From Yamagishiella unicocca (lineage: Eukaryota; Chlorophyta; Chlorophyceae; Chlamydomonadales; Volvocaceae): 64,000 nucleotides of DNA. The DNA is taken from the NCBI GenBank assembly GCA_003116995.1, contig BDSL01000189.1, forward strand, positions 1 through 64,000, in the 5' to 3' direction. Numbering within the stretch: position 1 is the stretch's first letter; each line of letters opens with the position of its first letter. Positions 18,209 to 28,066 of this stretch are shown here, one piece after another. A program made the translations under genes and the position numbers. The notes below the pieces were generated by a model that saw only the letters and a program-made list of their open reading frames with translations, did no database searches and was not told where the DNA came from.

Positions 18209-19564
18209 TCAGTTGGATGATGATAGGCAGCACAATGATAATCCAGAGTGGCTGGGAGAGGATGACTCAACAACTTCTCCCTCTTCTAATTCAGACGTCT
18301 TGGACTCAGATTTCTCGGACTCAGATTTCTCCGGCTCAGATTTCTCGGACTCAGATTTCTCCGGCTCAGATTTCTCGGACTCAGATTTCTCGGACTCAGA
18401 TGTCTCAGATGATTTAGACTGAGATGACTGAGATGTCTCGGATGACTTAGACTCTGGTCGACACCTCTTTTTAGTTGTGGTGTTAGTTGTGGAGCTCAAT
18501 TGTCGATCAAGAGATCTAATGCAATCAACATGGGCAATCGTACGCTGGCCGATACGCACGAGAGCATTTCTGAGCTCGGCAAGGTTATCAGTAGACCATA
18601 AGCGCTGAAAGATGGGCACTAGAGATACGCTTTGAATTAGCAAGTTATCTGCAATATAATCCAAGATGCGTAGTACACTACCACTCGGGGACATGAGCAG
18701 CGTCAAAATCATCGCGCACTCGAAATCTTCCAGATCTTGAACCGAAAAGATACCCGGGTATGGTAATTGTGGCATCTTGAAATAAGCCACTCCAGCATCC
18801 ACCAGGTATCTCCTTTGCTTTCCGTGCTGATCAAGTACATCAATGGCGACTGTCTTCCGAATCTTATCCAGGACTTCATTTCTCATGTGAGTGATCTGAG
18901 TTGCTTCAGTCACCTGTGTCGCATGTGTTGATGTTGACTGTGTCTCCCGAGTCATATGATTCGCATGTTTGGTACGTTGTTCGATGCTTATCGATGCCTT
19001 GCTTAGCTTGTCGATATCTTGAAACAAGTTTCGGCCCACATCATTAACATTAATTGGGTCTGAGGTAAAAGCCTTAAAATTGTAGATTCCAGAGTTGTCG
19101 AGACCAGACTGAATGGATTTGTGAAGCAGAGGAGATAACCGAAGGTGAATCTCAATACGGCTTATTCGTTCCAAACTGAAGCTGTCGTTAATCTTGAGCG
19201 AAATAGGTTCGTGAAAATAGCGTCGGAAGCTCTTCGCATCGAATGGCCTCCAGTTTAGGTTGCTGGTTGTCAAATCAATCTTGTTGTCCACATCTAAGAA
19301 TACGAAGTCCATAGCGAAAGCAGTGGGAGCAAGTTCTGGACCATCATCAAAATGTGGTAGACGATAAACATTCTGAGTATGACAAATCCTGTGATCCTTC
19401 AAGTCTATTGTATGACGCACAACTACGGACAGAGAAAATGGTGTATGGTTGGATATCGATTTTGGATGAACTCTGAAAGTTGTAATACCAAGGGGGACAC
19501 ATCTATCGTAGCAATCCATGTTAAATAACATGGCCAGTACTGGCACACGCGCGTACAGCGCCAT
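18209..19564 (-). CDS. Hypothetical protein with SEKSE repeat tail
   Basis: ATG 19564 gives 451 residues. Residues 1-370 look like a folded protein of mixed alpha/beta type (for example FAMDFVFLDVDNKID, RRYLVDAGVAYFKMPQLPYPGIF, FECAMILTLLMSP), followed by a low-complexity tail of ESEKSEPEKS units from an 18-bp DNA repeat at 18300-18420. No family recognised. The next gene upstream (19782-20108) is on the same strand. Confidence 0.6.
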   Translation of the reverse strand: MALYARVPVLAMLFNMDCYDRCVPLGITTFRVHPKSISNHTPFSLSVVVRHTIDLKDHRICHTQNVYRLPHFDDGPELAPTAFAMDFVFLDVDNKIDLTTSNLNWRPFDAKSFRRYFHEPISLKINDSFSLERISRIEIHLRLSPLLHKSIQSGLDNSGIYNFKAFTSDPINVNDVGRNLFQDIDKLSKASISIEQRTKHANHMTRETQSTSTHATQVTEATQITHMRNEVLDKIRKTVAIDVLDQHGKQRRYLVDAGVAYFKMPQLPYPGIFSVQDLEDFECAMILTLLMSPSGSVLRILDYIADNLLIQSVSLVPIFQRLWSTDNLAELRNALVRIGQRTIAHVDCIRSLDRQLSSTTNTTTKKRCRPESKSSETSQSSQSKSSETSESEKSESEKSEPEKSESEKSEPEKSESEKSESKTSELEEGEVVESSSPSHSGLSLCCLSSSN

Positions 19565-19588
19565 ATCTCTTGTGCAGATCCGTAACAA

Positions 19589-19781
19589 ATGGCTCGCACC
19601 TCATTTCAAATAATTTCATGACAATCCAATATTTATTGCATCGGCTCACTGAAAATTATTTTAAAAAGTGACTGAAGTACTACTACAAACCAAAAAAACC
19701 AACCAAAACAACCAACCAAAAAAATAACAAACAAACAATGATGTCAAAAACAAAAAAGTCAAAAACAAAAAAACAATGATG
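19589..19781. repeat. AT-rich spacer with aaccaacc and gtcaaaaacaaa repeats
   Basis: Short direct repeats only; no coding sequence. Confidence 0.4.
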
Positions 19782-20108
19782 TCAAACAATGATGTCAATA
19801 TCTCCACTGAGTGCAACAATCCAATCAGCATGGAATCCTTTTGACTCAGCGTAACTTTTCATTCTTCGTATTATATCCTTTGAGCTCTCGGAATTCTCCT
19901 TGCGGATTATCTCTTCATACACGCTCTGTACAGTCATTGGCTTGCAAAGATAATCGTAAACGGGACAGACACCAAAGACAACCCCTTTCATACCATACTG
20001 TGTCACAAACATACCTACATTTTCTTCGCCGATATCGGTTCGGTAGTCATCGTAAAGGATATTTGTTTCAAAACCATATACAATCACGGGACGTGCCTTG
20101 CTAACCAT
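19782..20108 (-). CDS. Small conserved-looking protein, paralogue of the gene at 40260
   Basis: ATG 20108 gives 108 residues. It shares its layout with the N-terminal 100 residues of the product at 40260-40784: RPVIVYGF against KPLLVYGW near the start and ADWIVALSGDIDI against AEWMILLTDYPDI near the end of the domain. Hydrophobic beta strands alternate with helices, so it is probably a small alpha/beta domain. Function unknown. Confidence 0.55.
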   Translation of the reverse strand: MVSKARPVIVYGFETNILYDDYRTDIGEENVGMFVTQYGMKGVVFGVCPVYDYLCKPMTVQSVYEEIIRKENSESSKDIIRRMKSYAESKGFHADWIVALSGDIDIIV

Positions 20109-20313
20109 TCTTTGGATGCCTTGACTACATTATTTAATCTTTAGGTCATTGTTGTTAGTTATTGGTAGTAATTGTTAGTTGTTATAAGCAAATAAACATG
20201 TTGTCATATTTTGACGTTTCATTACTGTATATGATTTATAGGTTTCTTGATTCAAAACAAAGACTGACAACTCTGGACGCTATGAAAGGAATGGGAATGC
20301 TGGTCGCTACATA

Positions 20314-20652
20314 ATGGACACGGGTGCTTATCGCTACATAATGAACACGGGCTCTGATCGCTACATAATGGACACGGGCGCTGATCGCTACATAATGAAC
20401 ACGGGCGCTGATCGCTACATAATGGACATGGGCGCTGGGCACTATGCATCCAGATCAAAGTCGGGGTACAGATCAAGGTCGCCCAGATCAAGGTCAAAGT
20501 CGAGGTACAGATCAAAGTTACGACCAAGGTCGTCTAGATCAAGATCAAGGTCAAGGTCTTGGACCAGATCAAAGTTACGACCAAGGTCGTCTAGATCAAG
20601 GTCAAGGTCAAGGTCATGGACCAGATCAAAGTTACGGCCAAGGTCGTCTAGA

Positions 20653-20683
<31 letters not shown>

Positions 20684-21696
20684 CATGGACCAGATCAAAG
20701 TCAAGGTCAAGGTCATGGACCAGATCAAAGTTATGGCCAAGGTCATCTAGATCAAGGTCAAGGTCCTGGACCAGATCAAAGTTACGACCAAGGTCGTCTA
20801 GATCAAGGTCAAGGTCAAGGTCATGGACCAGATCAAAATCAAGGTCATGGACCAGATCAAAATCAAGGTCCAGATCAAAGAGGTCAGATTCACAATCAAC
20901 AAGAATGAAGAAATTGAACCTCAGGCGAAAATCAGAACCAAGACCTGAATCGGAGCCTTCAGCACATGAAGCATATGAGGTACCTCAACGACCACGATAC
21001 TTAATACAACAACCAAAAGCAGCCGCAGACGTTTCGAACAATGGACGTTTGTGTCAATCATCTTTAAAACCGACATTGAAGCCAGCAATCATCGTATGGG
21101 ACATCGAAAATGTACACTTGCCTCCCAACATCCCAGTGGATGTCATCGTCAACTATCTCAAGCAGCGCTTCATTACATCTCAGGGGTTTTATGAATACAA
21201 GACGGTATGTGGTATTACTACAAGATCTCTGAGCTACATACAGGGATTCAATAGATCGTTTCTAGAAGATGCGCTGCCGGTAATGACGGTTCTTATCTCA
21301 TCAAGGTACCACAAAAAACTTGCGGCAGACTTTGCTCTGTGCCGTGAGCTTTCACAGTTTACGCATGACATGCTGGACAGGGTGAAAAAGGAACCGTTGA
21401 GTGCACGGATTATCCTTTTGACGGGGGACTGTGATTTTTTGGAGCCATTTTTGAGGGCACAGCAGCAGGGCTTTGACGTGCAGCTTATCCATGACACGCA
21501 AAATGCTTCCAAGATTTACAAGAACAATCTCGTAACGAATTCTCCGGCTATTAAATGGCAAGACATCCTTGAAGCATGCAGCGACAAGGACATCAAAACG
21601 AAGTATTGTGAGGAAGCGTTGCCGGATCACACAATAATGCATCATCCTCCATTAAGGTGGAGGTGCAGCCTCTTCAATGTTCATATGAATTTGTGA
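20314..21696 (+). CDS. NYN-domain ribonuclease with RS-rich N-terminus
   Basis: ATG 20314 gives 460 residues. Residues 1-45 are tandem MDTGADRYI units (30-bp repeats), residues about 46-195 are an Arg-Ser/Arg-Ser-Trp domain like those of splicing regulators, and residues about 255-400 are a NYN/PIN-like nuclease domain. That domain contains PAIIVWDIENVHLP at its first acidic site, RSFLEDALPVMTVLISSRYHKKLAADFALCREL, and the second acidic site LLTGDCDFLEP, followed by AQQQGFDVQLIH. Metal-dependent NYN nucleases cleave RNA. RS domains bind RNA or splicing proteins, so the fusion suggests a nuclease directed to RNA or to nuclear speckle-like bodies (inference). A paralogue lacking the RS part is at 49610-50689. 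The RS-coding DNA (agatcaaggtca units) also leaves another frame open. Confidence 0.75.
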
Positions 21697-21749
21697 TTGC
21701 ATCGAATGTTACATAATTAATTCTTGGTTCGATTTCAGATGGTTCGACC

Positions 21750-22763
21750 TCACATGGCAGGAGTCATAATATTCCGGATCTTCGACTTCAAATCACTCCA
21801 CACGTTGGCGGTGAACTTGTCCTCGGGGAGTGCCAGGACTCTCTTGCAGATATAGGCTAGCCTCTTCTTTGTGATCAATGGCGCGGTCGTCGTAATGTAA
21901 CAGTTACAGTTGCGGTGCGCCACTATGCGAGATAGGAGCATGATATGAACTCTGATCATGCCGATATCACGGATGTCTGCTCCCTCTTCTACTCCTTCTT
22001 TTTGTTGCGGGTACTGGTTGAGCCTCTTGAGCAGGGGATTGTTGGGTGACAGTCCGTTGAAACCGGCCGCATCGAAGCGGTCCATGATGATTGAGAGCGA
22101 CACAAGCAAGGCCATGGTGAGGCCCTGCATCCCCTCGCTTTCTAGGGCAATGTCCACCTCATGCTTCATGTCGTTGTCCTTCACGTCTTTGTGTTTCACA
22201 TCAAGCTTGTAGATCAGCCAGCATATGCTGTTGACCTTGTCGTTCCATGGTATATATGATACTGACTGTACCATCGGCAGCTTAAGTAGCTCCTTAATGA
22301 CGACCGTCATGAGTGTGGATTTGGACAATTCCTTGAGCACTCGCGATGCGACGGGTGCAGGCAATAAGATGCAGCATCGCAGTAAGATCTCGACCAAGTA
22401 TAAGCTCCCGAAAAGTACCATCTCCCGGTGCTCCTCGAAGCAGCTCACTTCTTCCATGTTGTTGATCGATGCAAGGATGGATCTGGCGAGATGGGTGAAG
22501 ACCCCTAAGTCCAGGATACACGTGATGGAGTCGCTGATTACACTCAATACAGTATTGGGTTCCTCAATGAGGACTTCCATGAACTGGCACAATGAGGCGA
22601 GGTAGTACGACAGTCTTTGATGCGACTTATGGAAAATAGCTCCCATAACTATAATAATCATGCTCATGAAGAATGACCGGATCACAGAGTAGTCTGACAT
22701 TGCGCAGAGATATGGTATTATGTCATGGTTTGCGATGATCTCAGATAGAAGTGCAGCGACCAT
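21750..22763 (-). CDS. Hypothetical alpha-helical protein
   Basis: ATG 22763 gives 337 residues, largely helical and Leu/Ile-rich with repeats of the kind hydrophobic-x-x-hydrophobic (ARSILASINNMEEVS, LYLVEILLRCCILLPAP, LMTVVIKELLKLP), suggestive of a HEAT/ARM-like alpha solenoid, though no motif is diagnostic. The frame is in the same direction as the small ORF at 22796-22951, 32 bp upstream. Confidence 0.55.
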   Translation of the reverse strand: MVAALLSEIIANHDIIPYLCAMSDYSVIRSFFMSMIIIVMGAIFHKSHQRLSYYLASLCQFMEVLIEEPNTVLSVISDSITCILDLGVFTHLARSILASINNMEEVSCFEEHREMVLFGSLYLVEILLRCCILLPAPVASRVLKELSKSTLMTVVIKELLKLPMVQSVSYIPWNDKVNSICWLIYKLDVKHKDVKDNDMKHEVDIALESEGMQGLTMALLVSLSIIMDRFDAAGFNGLSPNNPLLKRLNQYPQQKEGVEEGADIRDIGMIRVHIMLLSRIVAHRNCNCYITTTAPLITKKRLAYICKRVLALPEDKFTANVWSDLKSKIRNIMTPAM

Positions 22764-22795
22764 TTCGAATATCGTCACTCCTTCATACTTCTGAC

Positions 22796-22951
22796 TTATG
22801 GATATATTTTGACCAGTTTGTTGCCAAAGTCAGTCATATTCTCAGCGCTTTCAGACATCTGCCTCCCAATATTTGTAATCGTCGCAATGAGCTTGACACA
22901 CTGTTTTTTGCCATTATTGCCATTATTGAGTTTGTTGTCTGGATCCTCCAT
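22796..22951 (-). CDS. Hypothetical short protein
   Basis: ATG 22951 gives 51 residues with an amphipathic helix (KLIATITNIGRQMSESAENM). The frame is open further upstream into the inverted-repeat element at 23078 but without ATG. It could be an independent small gene or the detached 5' part of the following one. Confidence 0.35.
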   Translation of the reverse strand: MEDPDNKLNNGNNGKKQCVKLIATITNIGRQMSESAENMTDFGNKLVKIYP

Positions 22952-23077
22952 TTCGTCAAACGGAGAGAGAAATAGGAAGAGAAATAGAAAGAGATAGGAT
23001 ATTCTATATTTTAGTACACGTTTCAATTTTTTAAAGAATTGGAATACAACAAACAATAACTGGATTGCATCAACACA

Positions 23078-23141
23078 TAGCGCCGTGCCCGTATTAACTA
23101 AACTGTCCACTGGCCTCTATCTTATTGTGGACACAACGCTG
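23078..23141. mobile_element. Degenerate inverted-repeat element
   Basis: The left end reads tagcgccgtgcccgtattaac and the right end gacacaacgctg; the interior differs from the complete copies. Confidence 0.6.
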
Positions 23142-23252
23142 GCCGATATATATAACCTGCAGGCCCACGGCAATTACCACGTCATTGTTTATGGAATACT
23201 TGTACATCGGGGGGGGGTGCACCACTTGAGGAGGACCATGCGTCCATGACCA

Positions 23253-23795
23253 CTAGCGTAGGAGGAGGATGATGTTGTACCAAACGCCGGAGGGCAGAGA
23301 TTTGTCAGTTTTGGCGTGCTTCAAGGTGAGGAGCACACGCATGTCGTTGGTGCGTTTGATGCGCCCCAAAATCGAGGCCACGAGGGGCTTGACCACCTCG
23401 TTCCGCTGGTACTGATGGTAGTAGGATGGCTTGTTGTAGAGGAGTCTGTACTTCTCCACAATGTACTGAATCTCTGCCCCGAAGAGGCGATTGAAGACGT
23501 GTTGATTGGATGTGGCTGGCGTAGAGTTGTTGGCTAAGCACGTCAAAACGTAATCCATCGCAATATCGAGGACCGCTTCCTCTGCTGCCTCGCGCATTTC
23601 CTTCTGTTCCGGGAGAGCACCAGCGAGGAGCGACTGAGCCGCGGCCAGGATGGTATGAAAGTCAATACTAGGGTCAATACTAGGGTCAATACTAGGGTCA
23701 AGACTAGAGCTACCTGTGTACGCGTCCCAGATCACTGCATAGACGCGATGCGCCGGGCAGAGGGCAAGTAGGGCTGCGGCACTCACGTTCTTCAT
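23253..23795 (-). CDS. Hypothetical helical protein
   Basis: ATG 23795 gives 180 residues. A short tandem DPSIDPSIDPSID (12-bp repeat, 23660-23705) sits near residue 35. The remainder is alpha-helical (AAAQSLLAGALPEQKEM, RNEVVKPLVASILGRIKRTNDMRVLLTLKHAK). The gene is visibly more G+C-rich than its surroundings. No family recognised. Confidence 0.55.
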   Translation of the reverse strand: MKNVSAAALLALCPAHRVYAVIWDAYTGSSSLDPSIDPSIDPSIDFHTILAAAQSLLAGALPEQKEMREAAEEAVLDIAMDYVLTCLANNSTPATSNQHVFNRLFGAEIQYIVEKYRLLYNKPSYYHQYQRNEVVKPLVASILGRIKRTNDMRVLLTLKHAKTDKSLPSGVWYNIILLLR

Positions 23796-23883
23796 GGTTT
23801 TTATGGTTTTAGGTGGTTATGGTTTTTAGTGGATTCGATTCAATTTTTAAGAGAAAGTGATTAATTAAGAGAAAGTGACCAAC

Positions 23884-23905
23884 AGTCGTTGTGCTCGTAT
23901 TAACT
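23884..23905. repeat. Terminal remnant of the inverted-repeat element
   Basis: Reads gtcgttgtgctcgtattaac, close to one terminus; nothing of the other half follows. It is followed by repeats of gaattcgagta (23920-24000). Confidence 0.45.
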
Positions 23906-24013
23906 ATTACAGAAGTACGGAATTCGAGTAAAGAATTGTAGTACAAAATTCAAGTACAAAATTCGAGTGAATAATTGTAGTACAGAATTCGAGTACAGCA
24001 AACAACAATGAAA

Positions 24014-25315
24014 TCAGAAGTTCCGTTGCTTCTTAAGGATCGACAACATTTCATTGACACGTTGATTGACATTCTTCTTGGATATTGGCGCAACCTTCTT
24101 CTCAAAACGATCCTCAAAAATGGCACGGCTTAGAGCATTTCCTTTTTCAGCTATCTTCCCACGATACTTCGCACAGTCCTTGTCCGAACATCTACAATGA
24201 CAACGTTGTTCCACCGAAGTAGCACTCACAACGATGTATACATGATTCGATTTGTGTTCACGCTGGATGTTCTGACAATATTTGCTGTCGATCTGGAATG
24301 TCGCAGTATTATTGGTCTCCGACATGTAGCATTTTTGTAGATTAATCATCTCGTATGCTGTTCCTCTCGAAATGTGCGTCCACGCCTCTTGCCATGATGC
24401 TTGAACATCTTGTTCTTCTCCAGCAAAGTCCTTTACATCTCGCATTGTCTCCATCGTTGTTGAACTTGGAACTGATGTATGGATGTAGGCGTGCACCAGT
24501 GTTTCATTATAACATATGATACTGCATGCGCGTAACCACTTAATGATGTGCGCGTGATCTGCAGGTCCCAATATCTCCTCGAATTCACCATCATGGTCCT
24601 CCTTGCTAGACCACGAATATTCAAGCCATGGTTCGTAATATGACTTTTCAACTCTGCCTTTGACGGAGTAGATCATGCGAAGTCCATTATTCTTGTACAC
24701 GGATCCATCCAAACAAGATTGCCAATGGAGTATGTCAGGTGATAGGTACTGTAGGTTGGATGAAGTTACGGCCAAGATGGACATTGCATCTTTCTGTGTG
24801 ACGACAACTTCATCCCATACAAGATGTAAGCCCATTTTTTCTTCATCAGTGGATTTGCAGATAATAATCCTTCCCTTCTTGAGGCGATTAGGAAGTGCGG
24901 CACAGATGGCCTCTGCAACACCACGGAGTTGGGTTGTTGAATTGCTTTTGATGTCCTGTGGTGACTTGATGTCCTGTGGTGACTTGATGTCCTGTGGTGA
25001 CTTGATGTCCTGTGGTGACTTGATGTCCTGTGGTGACTTGATGTCGACGTCCATGAACATCCGAAATTTGTCGTCAGCACGATACATACGGCTTGCGGAT
25101 AGGCGTTCGACTACGGCCACACGCTCTCCTGCCAAGTAAGATGATGCATAATGTGCGTAGAATTCATCGACATTCGCAATAGGAACACTAGTCCGTCCTC
25201 CATCTAAGAACACATGTGTAATTATTTTCGTATTTGGAGGTTTACTTGGGATCCAGTAACCATTCTGTTTTAGCCAGGTTTTCAAAGACGATGTGGTAGA
25301 TGATGCTTTTGACAT
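24014..25315 (-). CDS. Archaeo-eukaryotic primase (PrimPol-like)
   Basis: ATG 25315 gives 433 residues. The catalytic core shows the acidic pair D89-x-D91 in MFMDVDIKS, the histidine-type strand MGLHLVWDEVVV near 180, and LDGSVYKNNGLRMIYSVKG near 215, which matches the third acidic/basic motif of viral and eukaryotic PrimPol enzymes. A cysteine cluster CHCRCSDKDC near residue 387 is a probable zinc site. Such enzymes make primers for viral DNA replication. In many giant viruses this domain is fused to a D5-type helicase; here it ends alone at 433 residues, so the helicase must be encoded elsewhere. Five copies of DIKSPQ (18-bp DNA repeat, 24950-25042) expand the loop right after the catalytic DxD. 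Confidence 0.75.
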   Translation of the reverse strand: MSKASSTTSSLKTWLKQNGYWIPSKPPNTKIITHVFLDGGRTSVPIANVDEFYAHYASSYLAGERVAVVERLSASRMYRADDKFRMFMDVDIKSPQDIKSPQDIKSPQDIKSPQDIKSPQDIKSNSTTQLRGVAEAICAALPNRLKKGRIIICKSTDEEKMGLHLVWDEVVVTQKDAMSILAVTSSNLQYLSPDILHWQSCLDGSVYKNNGLRMIYSVKGRVEKSYYEPWLEYSWSSKEDHDGEFEEILGPADHAHIIKWLRACSIICYNETLVHAYIHTSVPSSTTMETMRDVKDFAGEEQDVQASWQEAWTHISRGTAYEMINLQKCYMSETNNTATFQIDSKYCQNIQREHKSNHVYIVVSATSVEQRCHCRCSDKDCAKYRGKIAEKGNALSRAIFEDRFEKKVAPISKKNVNQRVNEMLSILKKQRNF

Positions 25316-25439
25316 TATGTATAGGCCCTAACTTATAGCGCTCTGTGACAACATACGGGTATTTATCAGCTTCCAGGTTCACTAATAAACAAAAAAAACA
25401 ATTCAAGAAAAGCAAAAATTTAAAACCTGAGACACCATC

Positions 25440-25530
25440 CGTACCCTTGAGTTGAAGAGTATTTAAGACTACTTGAAGTCTACTTGAAGTCTACTTGAAG
25501 ACTACTTAAGACTACGTATGACTACCTACG
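25440..25530. repeat. Tandem repeat of gactacttgaagtct type
   Basis: Six or so imperfect units of tacttgaagtc / acttaagacta precede the dUTPase start. The spacer 25316-25568 holds nothing else. Confidence 0.6.
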
Positions 25531-25568
25531 TCTACGTAATAAGATTATACAAGTATCATAGATAGATT

Positions 25569-26015
25569 ATGGAGCAATCACAGATGATTGAATTTGTCCT
25601 GGAGGATAGCCTCGCCAAGTTGCCTACACGAGGCAGCCCGTATAGCGCTGGTTTGGATCTATCTTCTTGTGAGCATGTTATTATTGAACCAGGGTCATGG
25701 AAATTGGTATCCACTGGCCTTCGAACTGCTGTTCCTAAAGATTCATATGCGAGAATTGCTCCACGATCTGGCCTTGCTGCAAATCATGGCATTTGTGTTG
25801 GTGGTGGTGTTGTCGATGCGGATTATAGGGGAGTAATCAAGGTCATCTTGTTTAATCATTTTCAGCACAGCTCTTTCGAAGTCAATATCGGAGACAGGAT
25901 TGCACAATTGATTATCGAAAAAATTTACATGATGGAGCCTGTTGTGGTGAAATCACTCGAAGGGGATGAGACGACCGCGCGTGGTGCGGGTGGGTTTGGT
26001 TCAACTGGAATTTGA
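25569..26015 (+). CDS. dut: dUTP pyrophosphatase (dUTPase)
   Basis: ATG 25569 gives 148 residues, the usual length of the trimeric enzyme. All five motifs are present in order: SPYSAGLDLSS (I), PRSGLA (II), GGGVVDADYRGVIKVILFN (III, with the catalytic Asp), GDRIAQLII (IV) and the Gly-rich RGAGGFGSTG tail (V). It hydrolyses dUTP to dUMP, keeping uracil out of viral DNA and feeding dTMP synthesis. It lies next to the primase but is transcribed in the opposite direction. Confidence 0.95.
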   Translation: MEQSQMIEFVLEDSLAKLPTRGSPYSAGLDLSSCEHVIIEPGSWKLVSTGLRTAVPKDSYARIAPRSGLAANHGICVGGGVVDADYRGVIKVILFNHFQHSSFEVNIGDRIAQLIIEKIYMMEPVVVKSLEGDETTARGAGGFGSTGI

Positions 26016-26308
26016 AAATATATATTTGATTTGCCTCTGTCGCAGCACCAAACTCGCTCTCTATACACAACTATAATGCAACAACAATAATGTAACAATA
26101 ACACTAAATACAGTCTAAACGCCCAGATAATAGCACCATTGGTACTTTAGATTTTGGTTGCCATATTGTTTGCTAATACATTAATAAAATACATTAATTA
26201 GGGCTCAGCTTGAGAAAAGTTGAATTCATACTACACCCAAGTTTAGAGCTTACTTGACATCATACTCAAGCCTATTTCCGAACTTATTTCTGATTTTAAA
26301 GCTCCAAG

Positions 26309-26809
26309 ATGTCTATTATCAAGATGTCGGCCACAACCGACTCCTATGCTTACAATCATGCCAAGACTCAGCTTCAGAAGCTGATCTCCGCTGTGATTCA
26401 TGGCAATTCTATTCAAGCCAACGAGTTTCTTCCGTGTATCAAGACCATGATGCACTACGGCGACACGGATCGGGATCTCACGGATTACTACATCAATGTC
26501 GTACGTCAGTGCATCCTCGATTACGTTGCCATTCAGAAGGACATTGCGGCTCTCTTCGACGTGTCAAGTAGGCTGAAGAAGCGTATTCAGACCAGTCATA
26601 TTCCCCAGGAGATCTGTAAGGTCGCAACTCATGTGATTGAGTTCAACGACGATGTCAAGAGTGCTATCCGCACAGCTCAGTGCAAGTTTGAATCTCCTGA
26701 AGTCTCCCAAGGCCTCCCAAGGTCTCCAAAGGTTTCACTAGAGACCGCCTTGCAGAGACTGAAGAAGCTCCGGCTAGAGGCGCGGTCGACTACTTGGCCC
26801 TCGTCCTGA
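26309..26809 (+). CDS. Hypothetical helical protein
   Basis: ATG 26309 gives 166 residues, helical throughout (for example AYNHAKTQLQKLISAVIHG, ETALQRLKKLRLEARS). No family recognised. A short PEVSQGLPRSPKVS segment comes from a small direct repeat. The 290-bp spacer upstream has no gene. Confidence 0.5.
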   Translation: MSIIKMSATTDSYAYNHAKTQLQKLISAVIHGNSIQANEFLPCIKTMMHYGDTDRDLTDYYINVVRQCILDYVAIQKDIAALFDVSSRLKKRIQTSHIPQEICKVATHVIEFNDDVKSAIRTAQCKFESPEVSQGLPRSPKVSLETALQRLKKLRLEARSTTWPSS

Positions 26810-27174
26810 ATCATTATGGGTTTTTTGATATGCAGTATGGACACGAGCAAGCTAGTACTCCATTCTCCACAGTACTACATTCTTAACTAGTACTACATTC
26901 TTGACTAGTTCTACATTCTTAACTAGTACAACATTCTTAACTAGTTCTACATTCTTAACTAGTACTACATTCTCAAACAAGCCAACGGTGAAAAGATTCC
27001 AAGGAAAAGATTACAAGATTACAAATACAAATGATGGTCAATGCAAGTCAGTTCTGATTACCTTGAATCTCTACATCTCTGATCATCATCGGCCCTATCG
27101 CTTTAATGAGACTGTCATCCAAGATATAGTTGAAAATAGTTGAAAATAGTTGAAAACACAAAAACACAAAAAAA
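26810..27174 (+). repeat. Spacer with ctagtactacattctta repeats and an ATG-less ORF
   Basis: Six units of an 18-bp repeat (about 26855-26970) are followed by about 50 codons that look coding (KRFQGKDYKITNTNDGQC, ISDHHRPYRFNETVI) and end at 27143 without any ATG. This may be a broken gene or a terminal exon. Confidence 0.4.
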
Positions 27175-27837
27175 CTAGCTCTTTGCGATAATTGCGGTAA
27201 TGGTGAAGACTACATACATCATGCTCATAACGAGCACTAACAATGCGATGCACCCTGGCAAGCCCATTAATGCCACAACTAACATTACAAGTAAAATGAC
27301 ACAAAATACGGCTAGTAGGATTTGTCCCAGTATATTCAATAATATCAACAATCCGGTGTTGTTCTCCATTGTCATCAAGAGCTCCAAAAGGCTGCGCCCA
27401 TCGTCGATTAACACCTTCTTGTTCAATTGTAGCATGTACGTGAGAATACGGTGCCATGACGAAAGTTTTTGTACAAAGACCTTGGAATTTGTTCCTTCCC
27501 CTGCGCCCATCAAGATCTGTGGTTCACAGCTAGATATGTTCTCCTTTTCAACCGCTTTCTCCAGAACTGAAACCGATTGGGTAAAATGGTATGTGACTTG
27601 ATCGAAGAGCTCAGGAGTCGTCTCCACGAAATTAACGTCAGTATTCTCCGCCATTCTCTTCTTCATCTTGTCTGTCAGTTTGAAGGTGTTGTCGGAATTG
27701 TCGGAATTATCATGGCGTATAGGAATTGCATAACGTATATGATCACTGTGTAAATGATGGTGTAGTAGCCCAACTCTGATACGTTGCTGTCCAATCATAT
27801 ATGGGGATCTGCATAAGACGGTAGTGTTGATTTGCAT
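27175..27837 (-). CDS. Hypothetical membrane protein with C-terminal hydrophobic hairpin
   Basis: ATG 27837 gives 220 residues. Residues 1-160 are polar with few features (helical FDQVTYHFTQSVSVLEKAVEKE). Residues about 160-215 contain two long hydrophobic helices, LLILLNILGQILLAVFCVI and the stretch after GLPG, so the protein is probably anchored in a membrane such as the internal virion membrane. Family not recognised. Confidence 0.6.
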   Translation of the reverse strand: MQINTTVLCRSPYMIGQQRIRVGLLHHHLHSDHIRYAIPIRHDNSDNSDNTFKLTDKMKKRMAENTDVNFVETTPELFDQVTYHFTQSVSVLEKAVEKENISSCEPQILMGAGEGTNSKVFVQKLSSWHRILTYMLQLNKKVLIDDGRSLLELLMTMENNTGLLILLNILGQILLAVFCVILLVMLVVALMGLPGCIALLVLVMSMMYVVFTITAIIAKS

Positions 27838-28066
27838 GTCCACCAGAGTCCAAACCAGAGTCCAATATTATCCAACACGCTACCAATTCGAAATTGCGAG
27901 GTGAAGAAATGAAAGAGGATGTCAACGTCTATTATATAGTATTTGGCGAGTCGTACAATACGATTCTTAAGGAACTCAAATGTCGTACACAATGTACGTT
28001 TTTTGTATGTACGTCAAAAATAATGTACGTCAAAAAAGTTACACCATCGCACCTCAAAAGTGTACC

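Noticed and set aside
20444..20908. Second open frame encoding DQGQGQGHGPDQ repeats
   Set aside because: It is the same repeat DNA read in another phase; only the frame of the RS-rich ORF continues into the nuclease domain.
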